A stretch of DNA of 64,000 nucleotides from Terriglobia bacterium. Its GTDB lineage: Bacteria > Acidobacteriota > Terriglobia > Versatilivoradales > Versatilivoraceae. The notes under the pieces are model-generated. The model made no database searches. It was given only the letters and a program-made list of their open reading frames with translations, and was not told where the DNA came from. Location of the stretch: assembly GCA_951813285.1 (NCBI GenBank), contig OX638355.1, positions 742,501 through 806,500 of the forward strand, given 5' to 3'. Position numbers and translations under genes: made by a program. Shown here piece after piece: positions 8,612 through 16,890 of this stretch (positions are counted from its first letter, which is position 1; every line of letters begins with the position of its first letter).

Positions 8612-10247
8612 CACTGTTTGTTGTTCTGATAAACCACACTTGCCAATCTGGTGTGCTGATGCCATGTTCAATCTCTGCAGCGTTCAGCAAAGAATTATTA
8701 GCCAGATTAGCAACTTAAGGCAGTCTTTGCGCAGCACGCCACCAAGCTGCCTCCTTTACGGCCCCCCAGGATCCGGTAAGCGAACAACAATTCATACCCT
8801 AGCCGATGCCTCTGAACTTGCTTTCTTGCAAGTCAACGTCGGAGATAACCCGTCGAGTGTGCGTCAACGACTATTCGGCACACACGCCGAGGCCGAACGA
8901 GCCAGTGACCTACCGCGAGCGCCGGGTGAATGTGGGACTGACGAAGCCGCGATTCTTTACCTTTTTGGACTTGAGAATCTTGACCAATCTCTGCACCAGG
9001 AAATACACCGTCTTATTACAGGCAGGAAATATGTCGATGTGCTCGGGCGCGAGTGGCGTCTATCCGAATGGATTTGGCTAATCGGGTCGGTCCACACGAC
9101 CGATACAGCGTCTTCAGCCGTACATTTAGGGCACTGGATTTGCACTACCTTCGAGCATCAATTCCGCGTCGACATATGCGACCATGAAGAATCCTTTCGT
9201 GTTGTCTGTGAAAACATCGCCGCAGAATTTCGAAGCACGTTCGAAGACACACCCGACTCTCCGATTTTGAGTGACATACGGAGAACACCAGAACGCCTTC
9301 ATGCATTAAGAAGGTGGATGACAAGCGTGTCTGTTTCGGAGTTTAAGAGCAAGTCGATTCAAGCAAATGCGATACGGACGGAGATGTTAAGCGATATACA
9401 CACGATTCTTGGCCAACTTCGATATCGCCACCAGATCCTTAGCCCAACAGACTTTGAGGATTGGGCGGCACAATTTGGTAATAGAAAGTCGCTTGCTTAT
9501 CACATCATTCGATGTATCGCGAGTAGCTACTATATCGGCGGCTTGGAATATTTCCGTGCCATCGATCATATTATCGCAAGATCCGGTATTCCAGTGCGGT
9601 CTTGGGTGACGTTTTGCAAATGGCAGGGCGAAGGACGGAGTGCTCCTCGAATTGCACACGAAATGAAGAATCAGGCCCAGTGGCGGATTGCCGACGATAG
9701 TGAAGTCGACCTCCGCCAAACTCCACCATTGTGTGTAGGTCTTGATCCGAGAGACAAGCACAGCCTCATCATTGCCGACGACTTTTCTGGATCTGGGCAG
9801 ACTCTGGCTAGGCTTTTCGATGGACCTAGAGCACCAGCGTCCTGGCTACTGGAAACCTTACCTCGCGCCAACCTTTTTGTAGCGGTCATTGCCGGTTATC
9901 GCAAAGCGTTGCAAGGCGTGATCACGAGAACAGCAACGTACGGAGATCGAGTCAAACTTGTTCCCTATAGGGTGTTCGATGAAGAGGACAAATGCTTCAC
10001 TGATTGCAGTAGGATTTTCCCAGATTCGGTAGAAAGGGAGGATTTTAAGAGTTTCTGTCTCGAGGTAGCATCGCACCATTTCAGGGGCCTGAGAGGGCAG
10101 CATCGGATAGGCTACGGGGGCGTAAGCTCTTTAGTCGTTTTCGCTGATACAGTCCCAAACAATTCGTTGCCTATAATTTGGTATGACACGTCGAATTGGC
10201 GTCCTTTGTTTCCGGCGTCCGGGCTGCGAGGCCATGTATCGAGATAG
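8559..10247 (+). CDS. Sigma-54-activator-type AAA+ domain fused to a phosphoribosyltransferase-like domain
   Basis: 562 residues if the TTG at 8559 is used, overlapping the previous gene by 53 bases; an ATG at 8664 would remove 35 residues and the overlap, and neither start has a clear ribosome site. Residues 60-210 follow the sigma-54-activator AAA+ order: Walker A GPPGSGKR (68-75), RLFG (105-108, where activators have ELFG), then LYLFGLENLDQSLHQEIHRL and WIWLIGSVH. The GAFTGA loop is absent and the Walker B Asp-Glu appears replaced by Phe-Gly. Residues about 290-560 look like a class I phosphoribosyltransferase fold with the PRPP-loop motif LIIADDFSGSGQTL (403-416), preceded by a helical FEDWAAQFG region as in the PRTase-CE conflict-system family (my recollection of that family, unchecked). 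No DNA-binding domain is visible, so it is unlikely to be a transcription activator. Confidence 0.62.
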   Translation: MSLTARLQYHLDSWSNPDTVCCSDKPHLPIWCADAMFNLCSVQQRIISQISNLRQSLRSTPPSCLLYGPPGSGKRTTIHTLADASELAFLQVNVGDNPSSVRQRLFGTHAEAERASDLPRAPGECGTDEAAILYLFGLENLDQSLHQEIHRLITGRKYVDVLGREWRLSEWIWLIGSVHTTDTASSAVHLGHWICTTFEHQFRVDICDHEESFRVVCENIAAEFRSTFEDTPDSPILSDIRRTPERLHALRRWMTSVSVSEFKSKSIQANAIRTEMLSDIHTILGQLRYRHQILSPTDFEDWAAQFGNRKSLAYHIIRCIASSYYIGGLEYFRAIDHIIARSGIPVRSWVTFCKWQGEGRSAPRIAHEMKNQAQWRIADDSEVDLRQTPPLCVGLDPRDKHSLIIADDFSGSGQTLARLFDGPRAPASWLLETLPRANLFVAVIAGYRKALQGVITRTATYGDRVKLVPYRVFDEEDKCFTDCSRIFPDSVEREDFKSFCLEVASHHFRGLRGQHRIGYGGVSSLVVFADTVPNNSLPIIWYDTSNWRPLFPASGLRGHVSR

Positions 10248-11000
10248 CAACACGCCTGCATTTGTAGCACCTGTGTGAACGGTAACAGTAATCACCTCTA
10301 AGACACGCGATCAAACCCGCTTGAATCGCCAGCCGTACAGGGTGCGGCCGTAGAAATTGAACCACTTCCTGGCTTCGGGATCTTCGAAGGGATACCCGGC
10401 GCCCATCTGCCTGGCCGCGGCAAGACCTGTTACGAAACAGGTTTCTTGGCTATTGACAAGCGTATGAGCCCCGCAGTGCCAGGATCTGCGCTTCCCTTGA
10501 ATGAACCGGAACAAGAACACCAGCAAAGCAATATGCCGGACATCCGCAAGCGGCGGAATTCCGAGTGAGGGCGGTCAAGGTCAACATGAAGGGGGAAGAG
10601 CCGGTCAGGTCGTCCTGATTGAGATACCCAAAGATTCCCCAGGACGACCAAGAAGGCTGGGTAACAGACCTGCTGCGACAGGGGCACTGTCAGGCGATTG
10701 CTATCCCTGTACACGTTGGTCCATCACAGATTTGGAACACTAATCTACGATGTGCGGAATTTGATTCACCACTCAAATGCCTGTTTTGCTCACATTGTCC
10801 ACCGGCTTGATCGGTGGCCTTATTGACGCTACACTATCGCCCATCATGAGGGTGCTCACACGGTTGGCCGGATTCTTCACGTACAGATAAGCTGCAGCTC
10901 ACGAGAACAACAAGCTCCGAAAGATGCAGGAGACTCCCTAAACGTTACGAGTCAATCGTGGTGTGGCGTTGATTCACAAACCATCAGAGGCATCCTGACC
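10248..11000. other. Gap between the two candidate defence modules
   Basis: This 753-base stretch holds no intact gene. The main recognisable content is a 234-bp copy of the 3' end of the flavoprotein gene (10311-10544, described separately). From 10545 to about 10930 the sequence is AT-richer with no motif-bearing open frame. The last 70 bases must hold the promoter of the ATPase gene at 11001, but no clear -35/-10 pair or strong ribosome site stands out. Confidence 0.5.
10311..10544 (-). pseudogene. Detached 3' end of a COG2907-type flavoprotein gene (direct repeat copy A)
   Basis: This segment matches 12917-13150, the last 78 codons of the intact flavoprotein gene, in the same orientation and with no gaps. 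By eye there are 10 mismatches in 234 bases. The first 95 bases, including the stop codon, are identical and all differences lie in the remaining 139. Over the comparable coding part only one residue changes (Met for Leu); the other changes are silent. That pattern means this copy came from a functional, slightly diverged allele rather than decaying in place. It has no start or upstream gene body. It is probably one end of an inserted cassette (see 12917-13150). Confidence 0.88.
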
Positions 11001-12170
11001 ATGTCCGACCTCGGACCAAATGACCGCCTGCATCTTCCGAGCCTTTCAATAACAGGCTTCCGGGGCATTGACAATCTTGTAATACCGCGCCTTGGCCGCG
11101 TAACTCTACTCGCCGGCAAGAATGGAATCGGTAAGACGACCGTGCTGGAGGCGTGTCGCGTGTTCGCCTCACGCGGGCGCTTTACGATTTTAACCGAACT
11201 GGCGAGAGGACACGAGGAATACTCGGCAGCTACAGACGAAGACGGAGACAAAATATCCGCACCAGATCTGACGGCTCTATTCCATGGACGAGACGTTTCA
11301 CAAAACGCTCGAATTGAGATTTGTCAAGGCAGGTCAGGAGATAATAACTGCCTCGTAATTGAATTGGTTCACCCTAGTGGAGAGCAGCTGCGAAGACTAG
11401 AAAGACTGTTTGACGATGATATCGCCGTTGCCGATTTTCGTGTGCTCAGGACAGCATTTCAGGACAGGGAGCACGTAATTCCTTGGACATTCGCTCTCGA
11501 TCTGGACGAGAGGGGCCTGCGGGATTCAAAAACCATGCGCATGTATCGGCACAAGCAGCGTTCCCTTTCTCAGGACGAATTACCGCCGACAATAGAATGC
11601 GTATCACTTGGTCCAGGACTGATGCGGAATGAAGAAGTGGCGACATTTTGGGACAGTGTCGCGTTAACAGACGATGAAGCTCACGCGGTTGAAGCACTTC
11701 AATTGGTACTTGGCAACGAAGTGGAACGCGTGGCGATGGTAGGAGATGATGTCCCTCGTTACAGAGGATACCGTCGTCGGGCTGTAGTCAAGCTGCGAGG
11801 GCTTGACCGTCCGGTTCCCCTCAAGAGCCTTGGAGACGGAGCAACACGGCTGTTTAGCGTCGCCTTGGCGCTTGCCAACTGCCGCAACGGCTTTTTGCTC
11901 ATCGATGAAGCGGAGAACGGACTTCACTATTCCATACATCGCGAGTTCTGGCACTTGGTTTTGCGGACGGCACAACGGAACAATGTCCAGGTCCTGGCGA
12001 CGACCCATGGTTGGGACTGCATACGGGGCTTCGCTCAATCTGCGACAGAGGACCATCGTTCCGAAGGAATACTTGTTCGCCTTGAGCGGAACAACAAAGA
12101 AGTACGAGCAACGGAGTATTCGGAAATGGAACTCAAGACTGCTGCAGAACAAGGGATCGAAGTCAGGTAG
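11001..12170 (+). CDS. OLD/AriA-like ABC-type ATPase (AAA_15/AAA_21 group)
   Basis: This 389-residue protein opens with the SMC/RecF/OLD-type start LSITGFRGIDNL and Walker A GKNGIGKT (39-46). Its C-terminal half has the signature-like KSLGDGATRLFSVALAL, Walker B FLLIDEAENGLH and the switch His in LATTHGWD. Such ATPases form dimers that clamp on DNA or sense invaders, and in OLD, Gabija and PARIS systems they drive a TOPRIM nuclease. No nuclease domain is fused here; instead the next gene, 4 bases downstream, encodes a DUF3226 protein. The two-gene layout is therefore like PARIS AriA/AriB, although the partner family differs. Moderate GC and the flanking repeats mark it as acquired. Confidence 0.85.
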   Translation: MSDLGPNDRLHLPSLSITGFRGIDNLVIPRLGRVTLLAGKNGIGKTTVLEACRVFASRGRFTILTELARGHEEYSAATDEDGDKISAPDLTALFHGRDVSQNARIEICQGRSGDNNCLVIELVHPSGEQLRRLERLFDDDIAVADFRVLRTAFQDREHVIPWTFALDLDERGLRDSKTMRMYRHKQRSLSQDELPPTIECVSLGPGLMRNEEVATFWDSVALTDDEAHAVEALQLVLGNEVERVAMVGDDVPRYRGYRRRAVVKLRGLDRPVPLKSLGDGATRLFSVALALANCRNGFLLIDEAENGLHYSIHREFWHLVLRTAQRNNVQVLATTHGWDCIRGFAQSATEDHRSEGILVRLERNNKEVRATEYSEMELKTAAEQGIEVR

Positions 12171-12174
12171 GATT

Positions 12175-12798
12175 ATGAGCGATCAGGGATTGGAGTCCCA
12201 GCCTGAGAGGATTCTTTTGGTTGAAGGGCAGGATGATAAGCATGTAGTTAGAAATCTCTGCAATCGTCATGACGAAATTCCCGAATTTTGCATTAGAGAG
12301 AAGGGAGGCATTGAAAAGCTACTTGAGGCGATCAGTCCTGAAATCAAGGTCAGTGCTCGAAAAGCCGTCGGCATTGTCATAGATGCGAACGATGACTTGA
12401 CTGCCCGTTGGGATGCCGTAGTTCACCGACTCGGAATTGCAGGAATCCAGCCTCCCTCCGATCCGAAACCCGCCGGTACAATCATTCCAGGAACGCCTAC
12501 AATCGGAATCTGGATCATGCCGGATAATCAATCATCCGGTGAACTGGAAGACTTCGCGATACAAATGATCCCTTCTGGTGATCTGGTGTGGCCAAAGTCC
12601 GAGAAATATATCGATTGCATCCCACATCAACACCGAAAATTTACTGACAGAAAGATCACGAGAGCCAAGCTATATGCTTGGTTAGCCACACGCGAAGAAC
12701 CTGGCCATATGGGCTCGGCCATCTATAAACGAGACCTCAGTATCAATGGATACCAGAGCCAAAAATTTGTGGTGTGGCTTCGAAGGCTGTTTGGCTGA
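12175..12798 (+). CDS. DUF3226 (TOPRIM-like) partner of the ATPase
   Basis: 207 residues. The ATG at 12175 lies 4 bases after the ATPase stop, behind GGTAGGA. A TOPRIM-type order is visible: strand plus acidic turn ILLVEGQDDKHVV (13-25), then GIVIDANDD (66-74), then GIWIMPDNQSSGELEDF (111-127), the pattern I associate with DUF3226. In TOPRIM nucleases the first Glu and a later DxD bind Mg2+; here the DxD reads DAN followed by DD, so one position may be shifted or altered. The likely role is effector (nuclease) released or activated by the ATPase, by analogy with OLD and PARIS. No toxin activity can be proved from sequence. Confidence 0.78.
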   Translation: MSDQGLESQPERILLVEGQDDKHVVRNLCNRHDEIPEFCIREKGGIEKLLEAISPEIKVSARKAVGIVIDANDDLTARWDAVVHRLGIAGIQPPSDPKPAGTIIPGTPTIGIWIMPDNQSSGELEDFAIQMIPSGDLVWPKSEKYIDCIPHQHRKFTDRKITRAKLYAWLATREEPGHMGSAIYKRDLSINGYQSQKFVVWLRRLFG

Positions 12799-12916
12799 AA
12801 TCACCTGGCATTCCCCCTTAAGAACGAACCCCTCGTAGGCGTATGAGTCAACCCCCATCCCGTGTCCACACGTGAGTCACCTCGTGAAAACAAAGACTTC
12901 CTCGAACGACACACCA

Positions 12917-13150
12917 TCAAACCCGCTTGAATCGCCAGCCGTACAGGGTGCGGCCGTAGAAATTGAACCACTTCCTGGCTTCGGGATCTTCGAAGGGATA
13001 CCCGGCGCCCAGCTGCCTGGCCGCGGCAAGACCGGTTACGAAACAGGTCTCCTGGCTGTTGACCAGCGTGTGTGCCCCGCAGTGCCAGGATCTGCGCTTC
13101 CCTTGAATGAACCGGAACAGGAACACCAGCAAGGCAATATGCCGGACATC
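12917..13150 (-). repeat. Direct repeat copy B: 3' end of the intact flavoprotein gene
   Basis: This is the native member of the 234-bp pair with 10311-10544. It begins at the flavoprotein stop codon, and the terminal 95 bases (12917-13011) are identical between copies while the interior differs at 10 sites. Between the copies lies a 2.4-kb segment with just the ATPase and DUF3226 genes. No integrase or recombinase is encoded in it, so either the recombinase acts in trans or the cassette entered by homologous recombination at the shared gene end. Confidence 0.85.
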
Positions 13151-14275
13151 GTGAACGATGTGCTGGAACCAGCGCTTCCGGATAATTTTCGACTCATCCA
13201 CCGGCTTGACCGGATTGTAGGTCACCAGGCAGGGCTTGTCCGAGTCGCGAGCCCAGGGCTGCTGATTGTGCATGATGTAGGTGATTTCGTAGTTGTCCGG
13301 CCTGGCCCCGTATTGCTCGATGTGGTTGCTGCGCGTTGCCAGCGGTCGGGCCTCGTTCTCCGGTAGAACCGACGCATCGGAGTGAACGATCGTATGGTTA
13401 TGCAGCTCGCTCTCGTAACGTATGGTCGAGAGGAGACAGGTTTCGAACCGGGTCGGCTTGTCCAGGATCATCAAGGTCTGATTGGCATTGCAGGCAAAAA
13501 CCACCTCGTCGAAGGGCGTGGTTCGGCCTTGCGCATCCTCCACCAATACCCCCGTCTTTCGTCGATACACTTTTCGTACCGGACAGTTCAGCAAAATCTT
13601 TTCCTTGAAATCGGCTGACATGGCCTCATAGATGCGCCGGGTGCCCTGGTCCCAGGTCGTCATGGGGGTTGTGCGCTCGATATCGAAAAACTCCAGGTAA
13701 TAGGAAAACAGCGCGGCCGGCATATCGAACACATTGGTCGCCATCAGGAAATTCACGAACATCGGCTTCAGGATTTTGTACCTGAAGTCCCCGGAAAACT
13801 TTCCGCAGTTGAGAACGGCCCCCATGCTCACGTAGTTGAATGGATTGAGCATGGCCAGCAGCGCCGACCTGGAGCGATTGAGGCCATTGAAAGTCTTCAG
13901 GAATTTGAGCACCTTTTGAAACCTGACGATCTCCGGCCGCAGCTTCCGGCGAATCGTCGAATCCAGATCGTGGGCGTAGATTTCATCGTGGTACTTCACG
14001 CTGTAGCTGAACCTGGTGTCGATGAGCTCAATGCCGTGCTGCTTCATGAACTGAACGATGTGGTGGTACACCGTCGGGATGCAGGCAGTCACCGAGATGT
14101 CGAACGGGATGGAAGTGCCGTCGGCCTGAGGCATATCGACCGTTACGGCATTGCCGCCGATGCAGTCGTTGGCTTCGTAGAGCCGGAAGTCGAATCGGTC
14201 CGGATGCCTGTTCAGAGCCCAGGCGACCCCCAGGCCGGAGATCCCGGCGCCGATGATGGCTATTCTCTTGGGCAT
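12917..14275 (-). CDS. FAD/NAD-binding oxidoreductase, COG2907-like
   Basis: 452 residues, starting with a textbook dinucleotide-binding fold: IAIIGAGISGLGVAWAL at 5-21 and the acidic end of strand 2 in LYEAND. The overall form is that of the amine-oxidase-like predicted flavoproteins of COG2907, which often neighbour cyclopropane-fatty-acid synthase genes, although none is seen here. The C-terminal GAGYPFED and GRTLYGWRFK stretches are duplicated upstream (10311-10544). The gene overlaps nothing; 7 bases separate it from the upstream ManD-like gene on the same strand, so they may share a transcript. The substrate is unknown. Confidence 0.85.
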   Translation of the reverse strand: MPKRIAIIGAGISGLGVAWALNRHPDRFDFRLYEANDCIGGNAVTVDMPQADGTSIPFDISVTACIPTVYHHIVQFMKQHGIELIDTRFSYSVKYHDEIYAHDLDSTIRRKLRPEIVRFQKVLKFLKTFNGLNRSRSALLAMLNPFNYVSMGAVLNCGKFSGDFRYKILKPMFVNFLMATNVFDMPAALFSYYLEFFDIERTTPMTTWDQGTRRIYEAMSADFKEKILLNCPVRKVYRRKTGVLVEDAQGRTTPFDEVVFACNANQTLMILDKPTRFETCLLSTIRYESELHNHTIVHSDASVLPENEARPLATRSNHIEQYGARPDNYEITYIMHNQQPWARDSDKPCLVTYNPVKPVDESKIIRKRWFQHIVHDVRHIALLVFLFRFIQGKRRSWHCGAHTLVNSQETCFVTGLAAARQLGAGYPFEDPEARKWFNFYGRTLYGWRFKRV

Positions 14276-14282
14276 AGGCCCC

Positions 14283-15596
14283 TCAAGGCTTCACCAGGGA
14301 GCCGTCCATTCCCCGGACCGTGGTCCAATCAGCGTTGCGGTGGTCGTCCACCAGGGGGTAGCGGCCGGCCATCCCCTCATCGATATCGATTCCCAGGCCC
14401 GGACCGTCGCTGCCGTAGAGGTAGCCGCCGCGAATGCGGGCCGTTCCCGGCAACAGCTCGTGAACGTCTTCCGGGAAGAGATTGTCCTCCTGGATGCCGA
14501 AGCTGGGAATGGTCAGGTCCACGTGGTAGGCCGCCAACTGGTTCACCGGATCGTTTTCCCCGCCTTCCTGCCAGGCCGTCCGGACCCCGAACTGCTCGCA
14601 GAGAGCTGCAATCTTCCTGGCCTGGGTGATCCCTCCAATGGCGCAGACGCGGCAACGGATGAAGTCGATCAGGCGCTCGGAAATCAGCGGGCGCCATTCA
14701 TGGGGGTGAGTGAACAACTCTCCCATGGCCATGGGGGTGGAGGTGAGGGCTCGAATCTGCCGAAAGTAATCGATCTGCTCGGGCGGGAGGATGTCTTCCA
14801 CAAAGAACATGCGAATGGGCTGCATGCGCCTGGCGAACTCCAGGGCCAGCGTCGGCGTCAGGTGCTCGTGGACGTCGTGTAGGAGCTTGACCTGCCAGCC
14901 CAGCTTGTCCCGTACCTGCTCAAACATCCTGGGGACGGTCTCCAGGTAGCGTTCCTCGTCGAAGGCCGCACCCCGGAAGCCGCGCTCGGGCCGACTCCCC
15001 TCTCCCGGCGGCACGAAGCCGCCTCCACCGTAGCCGCCTCCGCCCATCTGAACGCGAACGTGCCGAAAACCCTGCTCCAAGTAGGCCTGCACGTTTTCCA
15101 CGCAGGCTTCGGGAGTCTCGCCGCTGGCGTGGGCGTAGAGGGGGACCGCGTCCCTGACTTTTCCACCCAGAAGCTGGTAGAGAGGCATGTTGGCCCGCTT
15201 GCCCTTGATGTCCCACAGGGCCATGTCCAGAGCCGCCTGGGCGACGTTGGTGATGGTTCCGTTACGCCAGTAGGAGCGCACATGGGTCCACTGCCACAGG
15301 TCTTCGATGCGCTCGGGATCCTTGCCCACCCAGAAGGGTCCCAGGTGTTTTTCGATGGCTGCCTTGACGGCCCAGGACAGGTAGGCGTTGTTGGCAGACC
15401 CCAACCCGTAGAGTCCTGGCTCGCTGGTGATGACCTTGACGAAGACCCAGGAATAGTGGGGTCGGGGGCTGGTGGCGATGACCTTGACCTCCCGGATCTT
15501 CAGCGGCGGCAATCCGCGGGTGGCCTGGGCGTAGGGTTCGGCGGCCCACCAGGGGTTCACCAGGGCCGTCTTGAGAATCTCCCTGCGGTTGAGCAT
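14283..15596 (-). CDS. Enolase-superfamily sugar-acid dehydratase, ManD-like
   Basis: 437 residues. Motifs fit the D-mannonate/D-galactonate dehydratase (ManD) branch of the mandelate racemase group: LLHDVHEHLTP, FFVEDILPPEQ, MAMGELFTHPHEW and GGITQARKIAALCEQFG, supplying the Mg2+ ligands Asp, Glu and Glu plus catalytic His candidates. The last 60 residues (GGYLYGSDGPGLGIDIDE) also match this group. The N-terminus has NRREILKTALV, which looks like a short twin-arginine leader, unusual for a cytoplasmic dehydratase; export is uncertain. It likely acts on an acid sugar. A UxuA-like gene lies far away at 61694. Confidence 0.85.
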   Translation of the reverse strand: MLNRREILKTALVNPWWAAEPYAQATRGLPPLKIREVKVIATSPRPHYSWVFVKVITSEPGLYGLGSANNAYLSWAVKAAIEKHLGPFWVGKDPERIEDLWQWTHVRSYWRNGTITNVAQAALDMALWDIKGKRANMPLYQLLGGKVRDAVPLYAHASGETPEACVENVQAYLEQGFRHVRVQMGGGGYGGGGFVPPGEGSRPERGFRGAAFDEERYLETVPRMFEQVRDKLGWQVKLLHDVHEHLTPTLALEFARRMQPIRMFFVEDILPPEQIDYFRQIRALTSTPMAMGELFTHPHEWRPLISERLIDFIRCRVCAIGGITQARKIAALCEQFGVRTAWQEGGENDPVNQLAAYHVDLTIPSFGIQEDNLFPEDVHELLPGTARIRGGYLYGSDGPGLGIDIDEGMAGRYPLVDDHRNADWTTVRGMDGSLVKP

Positions 15597-15636
15597 GACG
15601 CCTGCCTCCTTAAGGAGCGTCCGGGACCGGTAGCGA

Positions 15637-16188
15637 CTACGGCTCCGCCAGCACCTTTTCCATGACGGCCCGCACCCGCCGCAGCCAGACCTCCCCGTGT
15701 CCGTTCAGGCTCTGCACCGACCGCCGACCCCTGGGATCGACGAGCCAGTTTTGGGGGACCTCGCTGACGGGATGAATCTTCTCCGCCAGCGCGAAGGAGC
15801 GAATCACCGGAAAGGTGTAACCACCGGCTTGCATGTATCCCGGGACCAGACTTGAGTCCTCATCCAGGTTGAGAGTCAGCACCTGCAGCCCGGGGACGTT
15901 CTCGAGGGCTTTGTGGAGCCTCTGCACATAGGGCAGCTCCACCCGGCAGGGGGCGCACCAGGTGGCCCAGACGTTGATCAGGGTCACCTTCCCCTTCAGG
16001 TCCGACAGCTTCCAGGTCCGTCCCTCGAGGTCCTTCAGCTTGAACTCGGGCAGCGGTCGATCGAACCTCAGCCTTTTCGAGCGGCTGGACCTTCGGCTCT
16101 CGGCGGCTCCGGAGGGAGGAACTGCAGGGAGCAGCAGCAACAGCGCCAAAGCCGCCGCCATCAGAAAGCGGAAGGTGGAGTGAATCAT
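15637..16188 (-). CDS. TlpA/ResA-type periplasmic thioredoxin-like protein
   Basis: 183 residues with a signal peptide (hydrophobic core 8-22, cut near GAA). The thioredoxin-fold domain spans about 45-175 and has the redox pair WCAPC at 77-81 in the context LINVWATWCAPC, typical of TlpA/ResA reductases that act outside the membrane, for example in cytochrome c maturation. The cis-Pro loop is not obvious (QNWLVDPRG is the closest region). It lies 40 bases upstream of the ManD-like gene on the same strand. Confidence 0.88.
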   Translation of the reverse strand: MIHSTFRFLMAAALALLLLLPAVPPSGAAESRRSSRSKRLRFDRPLPEFKLKDLEGRTWKLSDLKGKVTLINVWATWCAPCRVELPYVQRLHKALENVPGLQVLTLNLDEDSSLVPGYMQAGGYTFPVIRSFALAEKIHPVSEVPQNWLVDPRGRRSVQSLNGHGEVWLRRVRAVMEKVLAEP

Positions 16189-16449
16189 CGTTCTTGGGAT
16201 CGACCAGCAAAAGAGCTTCTAGCATAAGGCTTTATGTACTACTGTGCCAGCCGGAAATCGTAAGCAGACGGGCAACCCGGGTGACCCCACTCAACCCTTC
16301 TGCCTGCTCTGCGCAAAGGCCGGGCGAGAGCGGAAGAGGCTCAATAACGTGGAAGTCCCTCTCAGAGACTATGCGACCGACAGTCCGGGTGATACTCTCC
16401 CGTGAGGAACAAACCTGTGCAGCAAGGGATCGAGTGAGAGACGGTTGAG

Positions 16450-16890
16450 ATGGGATCGAAGCTGCGAGACCTGAGGATTTCGCCGAGGCGTCAGCTGCCT
16501 GCCGGGTTGCTGCGCGCGACGTTCTCCCGCTCGGGAGGGCCGGGGGGCCAGAACGTCAACAAGGTGGAGACCAGGGTGGACCTTCGGCTGGACCTGGAAG
16601 GCGCCGCCGAGGTGATCGGCACACCCTCGGTGGAATGCATCCGGCGCAAGTTGGCGACCCGCCTCGACCGGCACGGCAATCTGCGGGTCGTCAGCAGCAA
16701 GCACCGTCTCCAGGGGCAAAACCTGGAAGCGGCCCTGGAAAGGATGGAGACCCTGATCCGGGAGGCCCTGGCCCGTCCCCGGAAGCGCCTCCCCACCGAG
16801 CCCACCGGAACCAGCCGCCAGCGGCGGCTCGCCGCCAAGAAGCGACGAGGGCGCTTGAAGCAGGACCGCGCCGCGCCGCCTGAGGACTAG
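16450..16890 (+). CDS. ArfB-like peptidyl-tRNA hydrolase (class I release-factor domain)
   Basis: 146 residues. The catalytic GGQ motif is at 32-34 in SRSGGPGGQNVNKVETRV, the signature shared by release factors and ArfB/YaeJ. There is no codon-recognition domain, and the tail (about 115-146) is rich in Arg and Lys, as in ArfB, where it enters the empty mRNA channel of stalled ribosomes. It therefore probably rescues stalled ribosomes by hydrolysing peptidyl-tRNA. It is a single gene, and its stop abuts the stop of the convergent aldolase gene. Confidence 0.9.
   Translation: MGSKLRDLRISPRRQLPAGLLRATFSRSGGPGGQNVNKVETRVDLRLDLEGAAEVIGTPSVECIRRKLATRLDRHGNLRVVSSKHRLQGQNLEAALERMETLIREALARPRKRLPTEPTGTSRQRRLAAKKRRGRLKQDRAAPPED

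Noticed and set aside
10798-10815. Short match (TCCACCGGCTTGATCGG) to the flavoprotein gene near 13197
   Set aside because: About 16 of 17 bases match but spacing to the 234-bp repeat differs by 200 bases, so it may be chance.
10545-12916. An integrase gene for the repeat-flanked cassette
   Set aside because: No tyrosine- or serine-recombinase motif was found in any frame between the two repeats.
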